Shown here one piece after another: positions 1-12,063 of a stretch of DNA of 64,000 nucleotides (position 1 is its first letter; each line of letters begins with the position of its first letter). Both the position numbers and the translations under genes were made by a program. This DNA is from Teichococcus aestuarii (GTDB lineage: Bacteria > Pseudomonadota > Alphaproteobacteria > Acetobacterales > Acetobacteraceae): NCBI RefSeq assembly GCF_003116135.1, contig NZ_PDOA01000003.1:372001-436000 (forward strand). The letters are read 5' to 3'. The notes under the pieces were generated by a model, which made no database searches, was not told the DNA's origin, and was given only the letters and a program-made list of their open reading frames with translations.

Positions 1-51
1 CCGCGCTCCACCGCCTTGGCGCGCGGGCCGATCGGGTTCACCGTGGCGCCC

Positions 52-1848
52 ATGTCCTCCGATGCCGCGCCCGCCGATGCCGCCGCCCTGCTCGAGCGGC
101 TGCTCGCCACCCCCGCCGCCAGCGCCCCCACCCATGCCGGGGATGGCCGGCTCTACTTCCTGCACGACGCGGAAGGCTCCGCGCAGGTCTGGGAGATCCC
201 GGCCGGCGGCGGCGCGCCCCGGCCGCGCACCCGCCACCGCGACGCCGTCTCGCACGTCGCCGGCCTGCCGGATGGCGGCGCCGTGTTCGGCCGCGACGGC
301 GCCGGCGACGAGCGGGTGCAGCTGCACCACCTGCCGCCCGAGGGCGAGGCCCGCGCGCTGACCGAGGCGCCGGAGGTGATCCATGGCTGGGGCGCCGTCT
401 CGCCCGACGGCCGGCGCATCGCCTACACCGCCAATGCGCGCGACCCGGCGCACACCGATGCCTGGGTGATGGAGCTCGCCACCGGCGCGGCCCGCTGCGT
501 GGCCGAGGTGGAAGGCCCGCACGAACTGCCCGCCTGGGCGCCGGAGGGCGACGCGCTGCTGCTGGCCACCGCCCCCCGCACCTTCGAATCCAGCCTCGAC
601 CGCGTGGCCCTGGCCGATGGTGCCCGCACCCCCCTCACCCCGCATGAGGGCGACTGGCGCCACCAGGCGCCGCGCGGCAAGGCCGGTGGCGGCGGCTTCT
701 GGCTGCTGACCGACCGAGGGCAGGATTTCCTGGGCGTGGCCTTCCAGGAGCCCGGGGCGGCGCCGCGCTTCCTCTACGCCCCGCCGCATGACGTGGAGGT
801 GCTTCAGCTCTCGCCGGACGAGTCGCTGCTGGCGGTGGTGGTGAACGAGGGCGGCTACTCCCGCCTGCGCTTCCTGGATGCGGCCAGCGGCGCGGTGCGG
901 GCCGCGCCCTGGCACCCGCGCGGCGTCATCACCAAGGTCAGCTGGGCGCCGGATGGCAGCCATGTGGCCTTCGACCTGGCGGGATTCGCCTTTCCCGCCG
1001 GGCTGCACCGCGCCTGGCCGGACCGGGCGGAGAGCGAGCCGCTGTTCCCGGCCGACGTCCCGCGCGGGCTGCGGCAATGGGAAAGCATCACCTACCCCAC
1101 CCATGACGGGCGGGAGATTCCCGCCTTCCTGGCCCTGCCGGAAGGCGAAGCGCCGGCCTCCGGCTGGCCCATGCTGGTCTGGGTGCATGGCGGCCCGGCG
1201 GCGCAGGCGCTGCCCAATTGGCGGCCCGACCTGCAGGCGGTGCTGGCCATGGGCATCGGCGTCCTGGTGCCGAATGTGCGCGGCTCCACCGGCTATGGCC
1301 GCGACTACGCCGCGCTGGACGACCGGGAGAAGCGGCTGGACAGCGTGGCGGACCTCGCCGCCGCCCATGCCTTCCTCGCCGCCCGGCCAGGGGTGGATGG
1401 GGCGCGCATCGGCATCATGGGGCAGAGCTATGGCGGCTGGATGGTGCTGGCCGCCACCACCGAATACCCGGCGCTCTGGGCCTGCGGCGTGGATTTCTAC
1501 GGCATCGCCCGCTGGAAGACCTTTTTCGAGCGCACCGGCCCCTGGCGCATCGGCCACCGCGCCGCCGAATATGGCGACCCGGTGCGGGACGCCGAATTGC
1601 TGGAGCGCCTCTCGCCGCTGCTGCGGGCGGAGCGGATCGCCTGCCCGCTGCTGGTGGCGCAGGGGATGACCGACCCGCGCGTGCCGCCGCAGGAGAGCGC
1701 GCAGATCGTGGCGGCGCTGGAGCGGCGCGGCGTGCCGGTGGAATACCTCACCTTCCCCGATGAGGGGCACGGCTTCACCAAGCGCGACAACCGGCGGAGG
1801 GTCTATCGGGCCGTGCTGGCCTTCCTGGCGCGGCACCTGAAGGGCTGA
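52..1848 (+). CDS. S9 family peptidase (acylaminoacyl-peptidase-like serine hydrolase)
   Basis: A 598-residue protein with an N-terminal beta-propeller-like half and a C-terminal alpha/beta-hydrolase half, the layout of prolyl oligopeptidase (S9) enzymes, which cleave short peptides. The catalytic triad can be placed: Ser459 in the nucleophile elbow GQSYGGW, Asp541 in MTDPRVP and His573 in DEGHGF. An HGGP oxyanion-loop motif precedes the hydrolase core. I see no signal peptide, so the enzyme is probably cytoplasmic. An in-frame TTG 36 bases upstream is possible, but the ATG begins the first sensible residues and is preferred. The next gene follows after 8 bases and is probably co-transcribed. 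The subfamily is clear; the exact substrate is not. Confidence 0.9.
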   Translation: MSSDAAPADAAALLERLLATPAASAPTHAGDGRLYFLHDAEGSAQVWEIPAGGGAPRPRTRHRDAVSHVAGLPDGGAVFGRDGAGDERVQLHHLPPEGEARALTEAPEVIHGWGAVSPDGRRIAYTANARDPAHTDAWVMELATGAARCVAEVEGPHELPAWAPEGDALLLATAPRTFESSLDRVALADGARTPLTPHEGDWRHQAPRGKAGGGGFWLLTDRGQDFLGVAFQEPGAAPRFLYAPPHDVEVLQLSPDESLLAVVVNEGGYSRLRFLDAASGAVRAAPWHPRGVITKVSWAPDGSHVAFDLAGFAFPAGLHRAWPDRAESEPLFPADVPRGLRQWESITYPTHDGREIPAFLALPEGEAPASGWPMLVWVHGGPAAQALPNWRPDLQAVLAMGIGVLVPNVRGSTGYGRDYAALDDREKRLDSVADLAAAHAFLAARPGVDGARIGIMGQSYGGWMVLAATTEYPALWACGVDFYGIARWKTFFERTGPWRIGHRAAEYGDPVRDAELLERLSPLLRAERIACPLLVAQGMTDPRVPPQESAQIVAALERRGVPVEYLTFPDEGHGFTKRDNRRRVYRAVLAFLARHLKG

Positions 1849-1856
1849 GGGCGGGC

Positions 1857-2930
1857 ATGTACGATCTCTGGGTGAACTACCCCGCCATCCCGGCGCAGGA
1901 GGCGGCGGTCTCCGGCGCGCTGCGCGGCCTGCTGGAGGGCGGCGCTCCCCTGCCTGCCGCCTATGGCCCGCCCCAGGGGGCGGAGGCGGCACGCCGGGCC
2001 ATCGCGCCGCTGCTCGGGCTGGCGCCGGGGCAGGCGCTGGCGCTGACCTGCGGCGGGCAGTCGGCGCTGAGCGTGGCCTTCGCGGCGGCGCTGGCGGCGG
2101 CCGGGCCGGGGCGGCGGCGCATCGCCATGGAGGCGCACACCTTCCCCATGGCGCGGCACTTCCTGGCGCTGGAAGGCGTGCCGACCCTCGGCCTGCCGAT
2201 GGATGCCGAAGGCATGGACCTCGCCGCGCTGGAACAGGCCCTGGCCAGCCCCGAGCCACCCGGCGTGCTCTATGTGATGCCGGTGGTGCACAACCCGCTC
2301 GGCCTCACCTACAGCGCGGCGCGGCTGGCGGCGCTGGCCGCGATCGTGGCGCGGCACGACCTCTGGGTGGTGGAGGACGAGGCCTATGCCTTCCTCGCCG
2401 CGCCCGAGCTACGGCCGCCCAGCCTCGCCAGCCTGCTGCCGGAGCGGGTCTTCGGCATGTGGAGCCTGTCCAAGATGGTCTCGCTCTCGCTGCGGCTGGG
2501 GGCGGTGTCGGCGCCCGCGGCGCTGGCCGAGGTGGCGGCGGAGCAGATCCGCATCCGCGGCCTGACGGCCAACCCGGTGATCGCCGCCGCCACGGCGCGG
2601 CTGGCGGAGGACGGCACCGCCGCCCGGCTGGTGGCGGAGAAGCGCGCCGAGGGCGCCGCGCGCCGTGCCCTGGCGCGGGAGATTCTGGGCACGGCGCGCT
2701 TCGCCACCGAGCCCGGCGATTCCTGGCACATCTGGATGCACCGCCCCGCCGGCGAGGCGGAGGCGGATTTCCTGGCGCGGGCGCGGGCGGCGGAGGTCTC
2801 GCTCGCCCCCGCCACGCCCTTCCGCCATGCCGGGGGCGAGGCGCCCTTCTTCCGCCTCTCGCTGGGCGGCGAGGCGGAACGGGCAAGGCTGGCGGAGGGG
2901 CTGGGCCGGCTTGCCCGCGTACTCACTTAG
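1857..2930 (+). CDS. PLP-dependent aminotransferase, class I/II fold (MocR-domain-like)
   Basis: A 357-residue fold-type I aminotransferase. Visible landmarks are the NPLG segment after the central sheet, the VVEDEAY acidic motif that contacts the PLP pyridine nitrogen, and SLSKM with Lys206 as the Schiff-base lysine. It resembles the aminotransferase domain of MocR/GntR regulators but has no DNA-binding domain, so it should be a free-standing enzyme. A purine-rich stretch (GAGGGCGGG) just upstream can act as the ribosome-binding site. It lies directly behind the S9 peptidase, suggesting one transcript that handles peptides and then amino acids. That functional link is inference, and the amino donor is not predictable. 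Confidence 0.85.
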   Translation: MYDLWVNYPAIPAQEAAVSGALRGLLEGGAPLPAAYGPPQGAEAARRAIAPLLGLAPGQALALTCGGQSALSVAFAAALAAAGPGRRRIAMEAHTFPMARHFLALEGVPTLGLPMDAEGMDLAALEQALASPEPPGVLYVMPVVHNPLGLTYSAARLAALAAIVARHDLWVVEDEAYAFLAAPELRPPSLASLLPERVFGMWSLSKMVSLSLRLGAVSAPAALAEVAAEQIRIRGLTANPVIAAATARLAEDGTAARLVAEKRAEGAARRALAREILGTARFATEPGDSWHIWMHRPAGEAEADFLARARAAEVSLAPATPFRHAGGEAPFFRLSLGGEAERARLAEGLGRLARVLT

Positions 2931-2976
2931 CGGCCGCTGGCCGGGAGCGTGACGCCAAACCCGGAAAGTCTTTTTG

Positions 2977-3000
2977 CTTCTTTTTCTTCAGAAAAAGAAG
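2977..3000. terminator. AT-rich perfect hairpin between convergent genes
   Basis: A 10-bp perfect stem (CTTCTTTTTC paired with GAAAAAGAAG) around a TTCA loop lies between the convergent aminotransferase and ridA genes. It is flanked by T-runs on the left and A-rich sequence on the right. Its AT-richness is striking in so GC-rich a region. It could end transcripts from both sides, though the stem itself is weak. Confidence 0.45.
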
Positions 3001-3022
3001 GTTCCTCCCTCCAATCCTCCTC

Positions 3023-3487
3023 TCACGGCAGGATGCGGATGACGGCCTCGATCTCGACCGGCACGTTGGAGGGCAGCGAGCCCATGCCGACGGCCGAGCG
3101 GGCATGGTGGCCACGCTCGCCCAGCACGGCGGCGAGGAGCTGCGAGCAGGCGTCGATCACCTTGGGCTGCTCGCCGAATTCCGGCGTGGCGTTGACCATG
3201 CCGAACACCTTGAGGAACTCCACCCGCTCCAGCGAGCCCGCGGCCTCGCGCGCCACGGCCAGGAGATGCAGCGCGCAGAGCTCGGCCGCCCTGCGCGCCT
3301 CCTCCACCCCCATCTCGGCGCCCACCTTGCCCTGGATGACGGAGCCATCGGCCAGCCGGGGCACCTGCCCCGAGAGGTAGGCGACATCGCCCACGCGGCG
3401 GAACGGCACGTAGCTGAACAGCGGCTTGCCCACCTTCGGCAGGCTGTGCCCCAGCGCCTCCAGGCGTTGCTCGGCGGTCTCGGTCAT
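3023..3487 (-). CDS. RidA / YjgF family protein
   Basis: A 154-residue member of the RidA/YER057c/UK114 superfamily, whose founding members deaminate reactive enamine/imine intermediates released by PLP enzymes. Family features include a hydrophobic N-terminal strand ending in YLSGQVP, a VEFLKVFGMVN segment and the C-terminal stretch RSAVGMGSLPSNVPVEIEAV. The protein is longer than canonical RidA (about 130 residues) and belongs to the group with the SLPSNVPVEIE ending. Its reactive-site arginine is less certain than in canonical RidA, so calling it an enamine deaminase is inference. It sits downstream of a PLP enzyme gene on the same strand, separated by a hairpin. Confidence 0.88.
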   Translation of the reverse strand: MTETAEQRLEALGHSLPKVGKPLFSYVPFRRVGDVAYLSGQVPRLADGSVIQGKVGAEMGVEEARRAAELCALHLLAVAREAAGSLERVEFLKVFGMVNATPEFGEQPKVIDACSQLLAAVLGERGHHARSAVGMGSLPSNVPVEIEAVIRILP

Positions 3488-3528
3488 GCGTTGCTCCTTT
3501 GACTTGAAAGAAGAAAAGAAGAGGGGCT

Positions 3529-3552
3529 CCGGGGAGAATCCCTTCTCCCCGG
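3529..3552. terminator. Hairpin with GAATCCCTTC core; member of a repeated terminator family
   Basis: Two 10-base arms, CCGGGGAGAA and TTCTCCCCGG, enclose a TCCC loop. The left side is preceded by an A-rich purine tract and the right side is followed by TCTTTTC, so the reverse transcript from the D-threonine-aldolase-like gene meets a hairpin and then a pyrimidine tract. The core nearly matches hairpins near 30190 and 59786. Confidence 0.6.
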
Positions 3553-3683
3553 GGTCTTTTCAGTTGCGCCTGTGCTGACGCACAGCCGCCCTCAAACGCC
3601 GGCGCCGGCATCCGCCGGCTTGGCTCCGCCGCACAGGCGGCGGCGCCCGTTCGGGCGCTCGTCCCGCGCTGCGGGCCGCGCTC

Positions 3684-4763
3684 TCAAAGGGTCTTCCCCC
3701 GCGCCGCGACATCCTGGAACCCCAGGAACTCCCCCCCGCGCACGAAGGCGATCCGGTCGTGCAGGTTGCTGACGGGGCAGACATGGTTGGGCACCACGCG
3801 CAGCCGCTCGCCCAGCTCCGGCTTCCGGGCGCAGGCGGAGAGGTCGAGCATGCCGTGCTCCTCGCTCAGCCGCTCCAGCCGCGCCTCCGGGTAGTCGGGG
3901 AAGTAGCCGTGGCCGAGTTCCGCGCCCCCCGGCATCGGGTCGGCCGCGAAGCTCTTGGTGCCGGCGTCGATGATGCCCCGCTCCGCCGTGGGGCGGCTGA
4001 TGACCGTGACATGCAGGTGCAGGGCGCAATCGGCCCAGCCGGCATGGCCCGCCGCCACCATCATCCGGTCGTTGTAGATGTAGGTGCCGACGCGCAGCTC
4101 GTTGACCGGCGCCAGCTCATGGGTGCGGAAGGCATCTGGCGTGCCGCCGCCGGAGAGGATGGCGGGCTCCAGCCCCTCCGCCCGCAGCCGCGGCAGGATG
4201 GCCTCCAGGAACACGGCGCTGGCCGCGGAGACGGGGTAGGTCATCAGCCCGTCGAAGCGCAGGCCGGGGGTGGCGCGGGCGGCGCGGGCCAGCTCCAGCG
4301 CCGCCTCCACGCTGGTGACGCCGGTGCGCCGGGCGCCGCTGTCGAACTCCACCAGCACGCCGATCTCGGCCCCCGCGGCGGCGGCGGCCTCGGCGGCGTT
4401 GCGCAGGGCCAGCGGGTTGTCCACCGCCACGCGCATCCGCGCCCGGCCGGCCAGCGCGCCGAGGCGCGCGGCCTTGCCCTGCCCCAGCAGCGGGTAGGAG
4501 ATCAGGATGTCGTCCAGCCCGGCATCGGCCATCACCTCGGCCTCGCCCAGCTTCTGGCAGGTGATGCCGCGGGCGCCGAGCGCCACCTGCCGCTGGGCCA
4601 GGGCCGGGATCTTGTGCGTCTTGATGTGCGGCCGCAGGGCCAGGCCGTGGCGGTCGCAGTATTCCTGCATCCGCGCCAGGTTGGCCTCGACCACGGCGAG
4701 GTCGACGACGGGGACGGGGGTTTCGAGGGTGGCGAGATCCATCGGGGCTCCAGCGCGAGACAT
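3684..4763 (-). CDS. D-threonine aldolase / D-serine dehydratase-like PLP enzyme
   Basis: A 359-residue fold-type III PLP protein: an alanine-racemase-type N-terminal barrel followed by the D-serine-dehydratase-like C-terminal domain. The HIKTHK motif (residues 46-51) carries the PLP lysine, a phosphate-binding LSGGGTP loop lies in the middle, and NHVCP near the C-terminus supplies the His and Cys that bind the divalent metal in D-threonine aldolases and eukaryotic-type D-serine dehydratases. A second start 21 bases downstream (beginning MDLATLETP) has a GGAG at better spacing and may be the real one. A hairpin downstream separates it from ridA. The choice between aldolase and dehydratase cannot be made from sequence. 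Confidence 0.85.
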   Translation of the reverse strand: MSRAGAPMDLATLETPVPVVDLAVVEANLARMQEYCDRHGLALRPHIKTHKIPALAQRQVALGARGITCQKLGEAEVMADAGLDDILISYPLLGQGKAARLGALAGRARMRVAVDNPLALRNAAEAAAAAGAEIGVLVEFDSGARRTGVTSVEAALELARAARATPGLRFDGLMTYPVSAASAVFLEAILPRLRAEGLEPAILSGGGTPDAFRTHELAPVNELRVGTYIYNDRMMVAAGHAGWADCALHLHVTVISRPTAERGIIDAGTKSFAADPMPGGAELGHGYFPDYPEARLERLSEEHGMLDLSACARKPELGERLRVVPNHVCPVSNLHDRIAFVRGGEFLGFQDVAARGKTL

Positions 4764-4823
4764 ACCCGCCAGGAAACACCCGATCGGCGCCGCTGTCGCC
4801 CCCTCGCGCGGCTTCGCCGCCGT

Positions 4824-5945
4824 TCAGCGGCCCTGGAAGGCGCGGGCCAGGGCTTCCCACAACGCCTTGCGGCGCCATTCCGCGTCGAGCGGCAGGCCGC
4901 GATGGGTGCGGCCGTCGCGCAGCGCCACGGCGGGCTCGGTGGCCAGCCAGGAGTATTTGTCGGACAGGCCCCAGGTGAGGATGGTGCGCACCCCGCCCTC
5001 CAGCGCCGTGGCGACGAAGGCATGGGCACGCTCGGCCACCAGCGCGTCGCGCGCCCCCATGTCCTGTGGCGGGCTCGGCGCCTCCCGCACATCCAGCTCG
5101 GTGATCAGCACGGCCAGGCCCATCTGCCGCAGCTCGGCCAGGAAGGCGGCGAAGGGCGCCGGGCGGAAGGGGCGGACCATCTGCAGGTGCGCCTGGATGC
5201 CCACCGCATCCAGCGGCGTGCCCCGCGCCAGGAGGGAGCGCAGCAGCGCCAGCAGGCGGCGGCGCTTCTCGGTGGCGTCGGGCGTGTCCTCCTCGATGCC
5301 GTATTCGTTCAGCGTCAGCCGCAGGGTGGGGTCGCGCTCGCGCGCCATGCGGAAGGCGATGTCGATGTAGTTGGGCCCCAGCGCGCGCAGCCAGGGCGTG
5401 TCGCGCAGCTCGCCGGGGCCGGCCTGGGGCACGTCGCTGCCGGGCGGGTTGGCCACCGGCTCGTTGACCACATCCCAGTCGCGGATCTGGCCGCGGGCAT
5501 GGGACAGGACGCGGTCGAAATGCGCGGCCATCACGGCCAGGGCGCGGTCCCGCCCCTCGCCCAGCGCGGCGCGGGTCCAGTCCGGCAGGTCGTTGTGCCA
5601 GATCAGCGCATGGCCACGCACCGGGCGGGCGCGGGATTGCGCCCAGCGCAGGATGGAATCGAGCGGGGCGGTGTCGAAGCGGCCCTCCTGCGGCTGCAGG
5701 GCGGACCACTTGGCCTCCCATTCCGGCACCAGGATGGCGGCCTCGGTCTCGAAGGCGCGGTGGTAGTCCGGGTCGGTCTCCAGGAGCTGGCCCTGCACGG
5801 CGGCACCGAAGGTGAGGCCCTGGCTGCGCGCCAGGGCGCCCAGGCTGGGCTGGCCGGAGAGATCGGGCGCGGCCTGGGCCCGGCCCAGGGAGGGGGACAG
5901 CGTGCCGGCGGCCGTGGCGGCCAGCAGGGTGCGGCGGCGAAGCAT
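4824..5945 (-). CDS. Endo-1,4-beta-xylanase, glycoside hydrolase family 10, Tat-exported
   Basis: A 373-residue GH10 TIM-barrel enzyme that would cut xylan backbones outside the cytoplasm. The N-terminus MLRRRTLLAATAAG, followed by an alanine-rich stretch, is a twin-arginine-type signal sequence, and this decides the start over longer in-frame extensions. Family motifs are WHNDLPDW (substrate subsite), DVVNEP with acid/base Glu162, LNEYGIE, and ITELDV with nucleophile Glu283. No carbohydrate-binding module is present. The upstream ferritin-like gene ends 8 bases before the start, so the two probably share a transcript. No other xylan genes lie near it, so its physiological substrate is uncertain. 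Confidence 0.9.
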   Translation of the reverse strand: MLRRRTLLAATAAGTLSPSLGRAQAAPDLSGQPSLGALARSQGLTFGAAVQGQLLETDPDYHRAFETEAAILVPEWEAKWSALQPQEGRFDTAPLDSILRWAQSRARPVRGHALIWHNDLPDWTRAALGEGRDRALAVMAAHFDRVLSHARGQIRDWDVVNEPVANPPGSDVPQAGPGELRDTPWLRALGPNYIDIAFRMARERDPTLRLTLNEYGIEEDTPDATEKRRRLLALLRSLLARGTPLDAVGIQAHLQMVRPFRPAPFAAFLAELRQMGLAVLITELDVREAPSPPQDMGARDALVAERAHAFVATALEGGVRTILTWGLSDKYSWLATEPAVALRDGRTHRGLPLDAEWRRKALWEALARAFQGR

Positions 5946-5953
5946 GGCGATGC

Positions 5954-6823
5954 TCAAGCCGCGGCCGGGCTGCGTGCGGCGAGCTTCCCCTTGGTGGCAT
6001 CGGAGCGCGCCAGCCATTGCTGGTAGCGCCCGTGCCGCCAGCGCAGCAGCCGCCACGCCCCTTGCGCGGCGAGGCCCGCCAGGCGGCCCCGGGGCGTCAG
6101 CCCGATCGATTTGAAAACCATGCCCATGCCACGCTCGATATGCCGGTAGCGATAGTAGCCCATGGCACGCCCCATGTAGCCGGCGATACACCGTTCATGG
6201 TCGTAGGCCGCGCCTTCCGGCTCGTTGCCGCAGTGATAGGCATAGGCCAGCTCGTCATCCTCCGACTCGCCGATGCGGCCGGCGGCGACGCGCAGGCGCT
6301 GCGGAAAGGAGAGCCGTTCCCGCGCCAGGTAGCGCTTCATGTGGTCGTAGAAGAGCTTGAAGTGGCGGTACTCGTCCGCCGCGATGAGGCGGCAGATCTC
6401 CTTCAGCACCGGCTCCTCCGTCGCCTCGCCCAGGGCCGTGTAGTAGCTGGAGGTGCCTGTCTCCACCATGCAGCGGGCGATCAGCTCGCCGGTGCGGCTG
6501 CCGCGGATGGAGGCATCGGCGTTGACGTCGATCCGGTAGCCGTTGCGGTAGCGCTCGAAGGCGTCGTCGAAGCTCCAGCCGGGGTCGGCCAGCATGGCCC
6601 AGCGGCCCAGCGCGTCGCCATGCTGCACCTCCTCCACCGCCCAGTTGTCGGCGGCCTGGCGGAAATCCGGGTCGTCCTGGAAGACGCGGTTGAGATAGAG
6701 GGCGTAATCGACGCCGTTCTTCTCCACCATCGCCGCCGCCTTCACCAGAGGGATCAGTCCGGCGTCGAGCCGCGCCGGATCGAACCGGTTCCAGGCCACC
6801 TGCGCGATCTGCCAGTGCTTCAT
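5954..6823 (-). CDS. Ferritin-like diiron protein of unknown substrate
   Basis: A 289-residue, mostly helical protein with a complete set of candidate diiron ligands: Glu34, Glu65-x-x-His68, Glu121 and Glu151-x-x-His154. The two EXXH motifs and the paired single glutamates have the spacing of a four-helix ferritin-like oxygenase or oxidase. The ATG used here starts MKHWQIAQ; the 56 in-frame codons upstream look non-coding. No signal peptide or membrane segment is evident. It is followed almost immediately by the xylanase gene. The family's reaction is not known to me; it could be a hydroxylase, desaturase-like enzyme or iron-dependent oxidase. Confidence 0.8.
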   Translation of the reverse strand: MKHWQIAQVAWNRFDPARLDAGLIPLVKAAAMVEKNGVDYALYLNRVFQDDPDFRQAADNWAVEEVQHGDALGRWAMLADPGWSFDDAFERYRNGYRIDVNADASIRGSRTGELIARCMVETGTSSYYTALGEATEEPVLKEICRLIAADEYRHFKLFYDHMKRYLARERLSFPQRLRVAAGRIGESEDDELAYAYHCGNEPEGAAYDHERCIAGYMGRAMGYYRYRHIERGMGMVFKSIGLTPRGRLAGLAAQGAWRLLRWRHGRYQQWLARSDATKGKLAARSPAAA

Positions 6824-6867
6824 GCCGCTGCCCCCACCGCCCGGGGCACGCGCCAGCCCAGGGACAT

Positions 6868-6906
6868 AGAAAAACGCCGTCCGCAGGGATGATCTGCGAA
6901 CGGCGT
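6868..6906 (-). terminator. Intrinsic terminator of the atp operon
   Basis: Read leftward after atpC, ACGCCGT and a GCAG arm pair with CTGC and ACGGCGT across a small internal loop. The stem is followed directly by TTTTTC, a typical intrinsic terminator. It stands between atpC and the ferritin-like gene. Confidence 0.7.
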
Positions 6907-6950
6907 CGGGAATCAAGTCACAGCCCGGACAGGACCGGTGGCGCGGTGCC

Positions 6951-7361
6951 TCAAGCGGCCTCGGCCGCGGCGGCCATCTCGCGCGCGGCAAGCAGGCGGT
7001 CCATCGCCGCCTCGCGCGTCTCCGGCGTCTCGCTGCCGGCCGCGTCGTAGGCGGCCTCGGCCTCCTTCACGCGGGCGGCGGCGGCGGCGCGGGAGAGCGA
7101 GGCGACGGGCGTCGCCTCATCCGCCAGCACCGTGACGCGGGTCGGCGTGATCTCGGCGAAGCCGCCGAGCACGAACAGCCTCTCGGTGGTCTGCCCGTTC
7201 TCCTGCACGCGGATGACGCCGCCCTTGAGGGCCACGATCATCGGCGCCATGCCGGGGAGCACCCCCATCTCGCCCTCCGCCGCCGGGATGATGGCCATCT
7301 CGACGGGGCGGGAGAGAAGGAGCTTCTCCGGGCTCACCAGTTCCAGGTCGAAGGTCGCCAT
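6951..7361 (-). CDS. atpC: F1F0 ATP synthase subunit epsilon
   Basis: This 136-residue subunit is the central-stalk epsilon of F1, linking gamma to the c-ring and restraining ATP hydrolysis. The N-terminal beta-sandwich begins TFDLELVSPEKLLLS and includes the conserved GEMGVLPGMAP segment. The C-terminal part is a helical, alanine- and glutamate-rich hairpin of the expected length. It is the last gene of atpHAGDC and is followed by an intrinsic terminator. Only 22 bases separate it from atpD. Confidence 0.97.
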   Translation of the reverse strand: MATFDLELVSPEKLLLSRPVEMAIIPAAEGEMGVLPGMAPMIVALKGGVIRVQENGQTTERLFVLGGFAEITPTRVTVLADEATPVASLSRAAAAARVKEAEAAYDAAGSETPETREAAMDRLLAAREMAAAAEAA

Positions 7362-7383
7362 GGATCAGCTCCCCCTGCCCGGT

Positions 7384-9710
<2,327 letters not shown>

Positions 9711-9731
9711 GCTGTCTGCCCCGGCCCGATC

Positions 9732-11850
<2,119 letters not shown>

Positions 11851-11964
11851 GGAGGATCCCGTTCTCTGCTATCCCGGCGTCCCGCCGCGCGGTGCCCCGG
11901 AGGGCATTCCGGCGGTTGGACATGATTTCGACGCGCGCGGACATCGTCCGCCGCGGCGGCCCGG

Positions 11965-11993
11965 CATTAACACAAGGTATTGCGGCGCGGCAA
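11965..11993 (-). promoter_or_regulatory. Candidate promoter of the atpHAGDC operon
   Basis: Read leftward, TTGCCG and TTAATG are separated by exactly 17 bases in the gap between priA and atpH. This is a fair match to a housekeeping sigma-70-type promoter, but it rests on pattern alone. Confidence 0.3.
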
Positions 11994-12063
11994 CGGGGGG
12001 TGCGGCGGATTCGTTACCGGGTCTTCACCAGCCTGTCGCAATTTGTCGCTTTGCCGCGCCGCG

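Noticed and set aside
3759-6026. Long open frames on the strand opposite the D-threonine-aldolase-like gene and the xylanase
   Set aside because: GC-rich codon bias leaves few stops in other frames. The translation is low-complexity (Gln, Gly, Arg, His, Ala) with no motif, while the leftward frames have clear catalytic residues.
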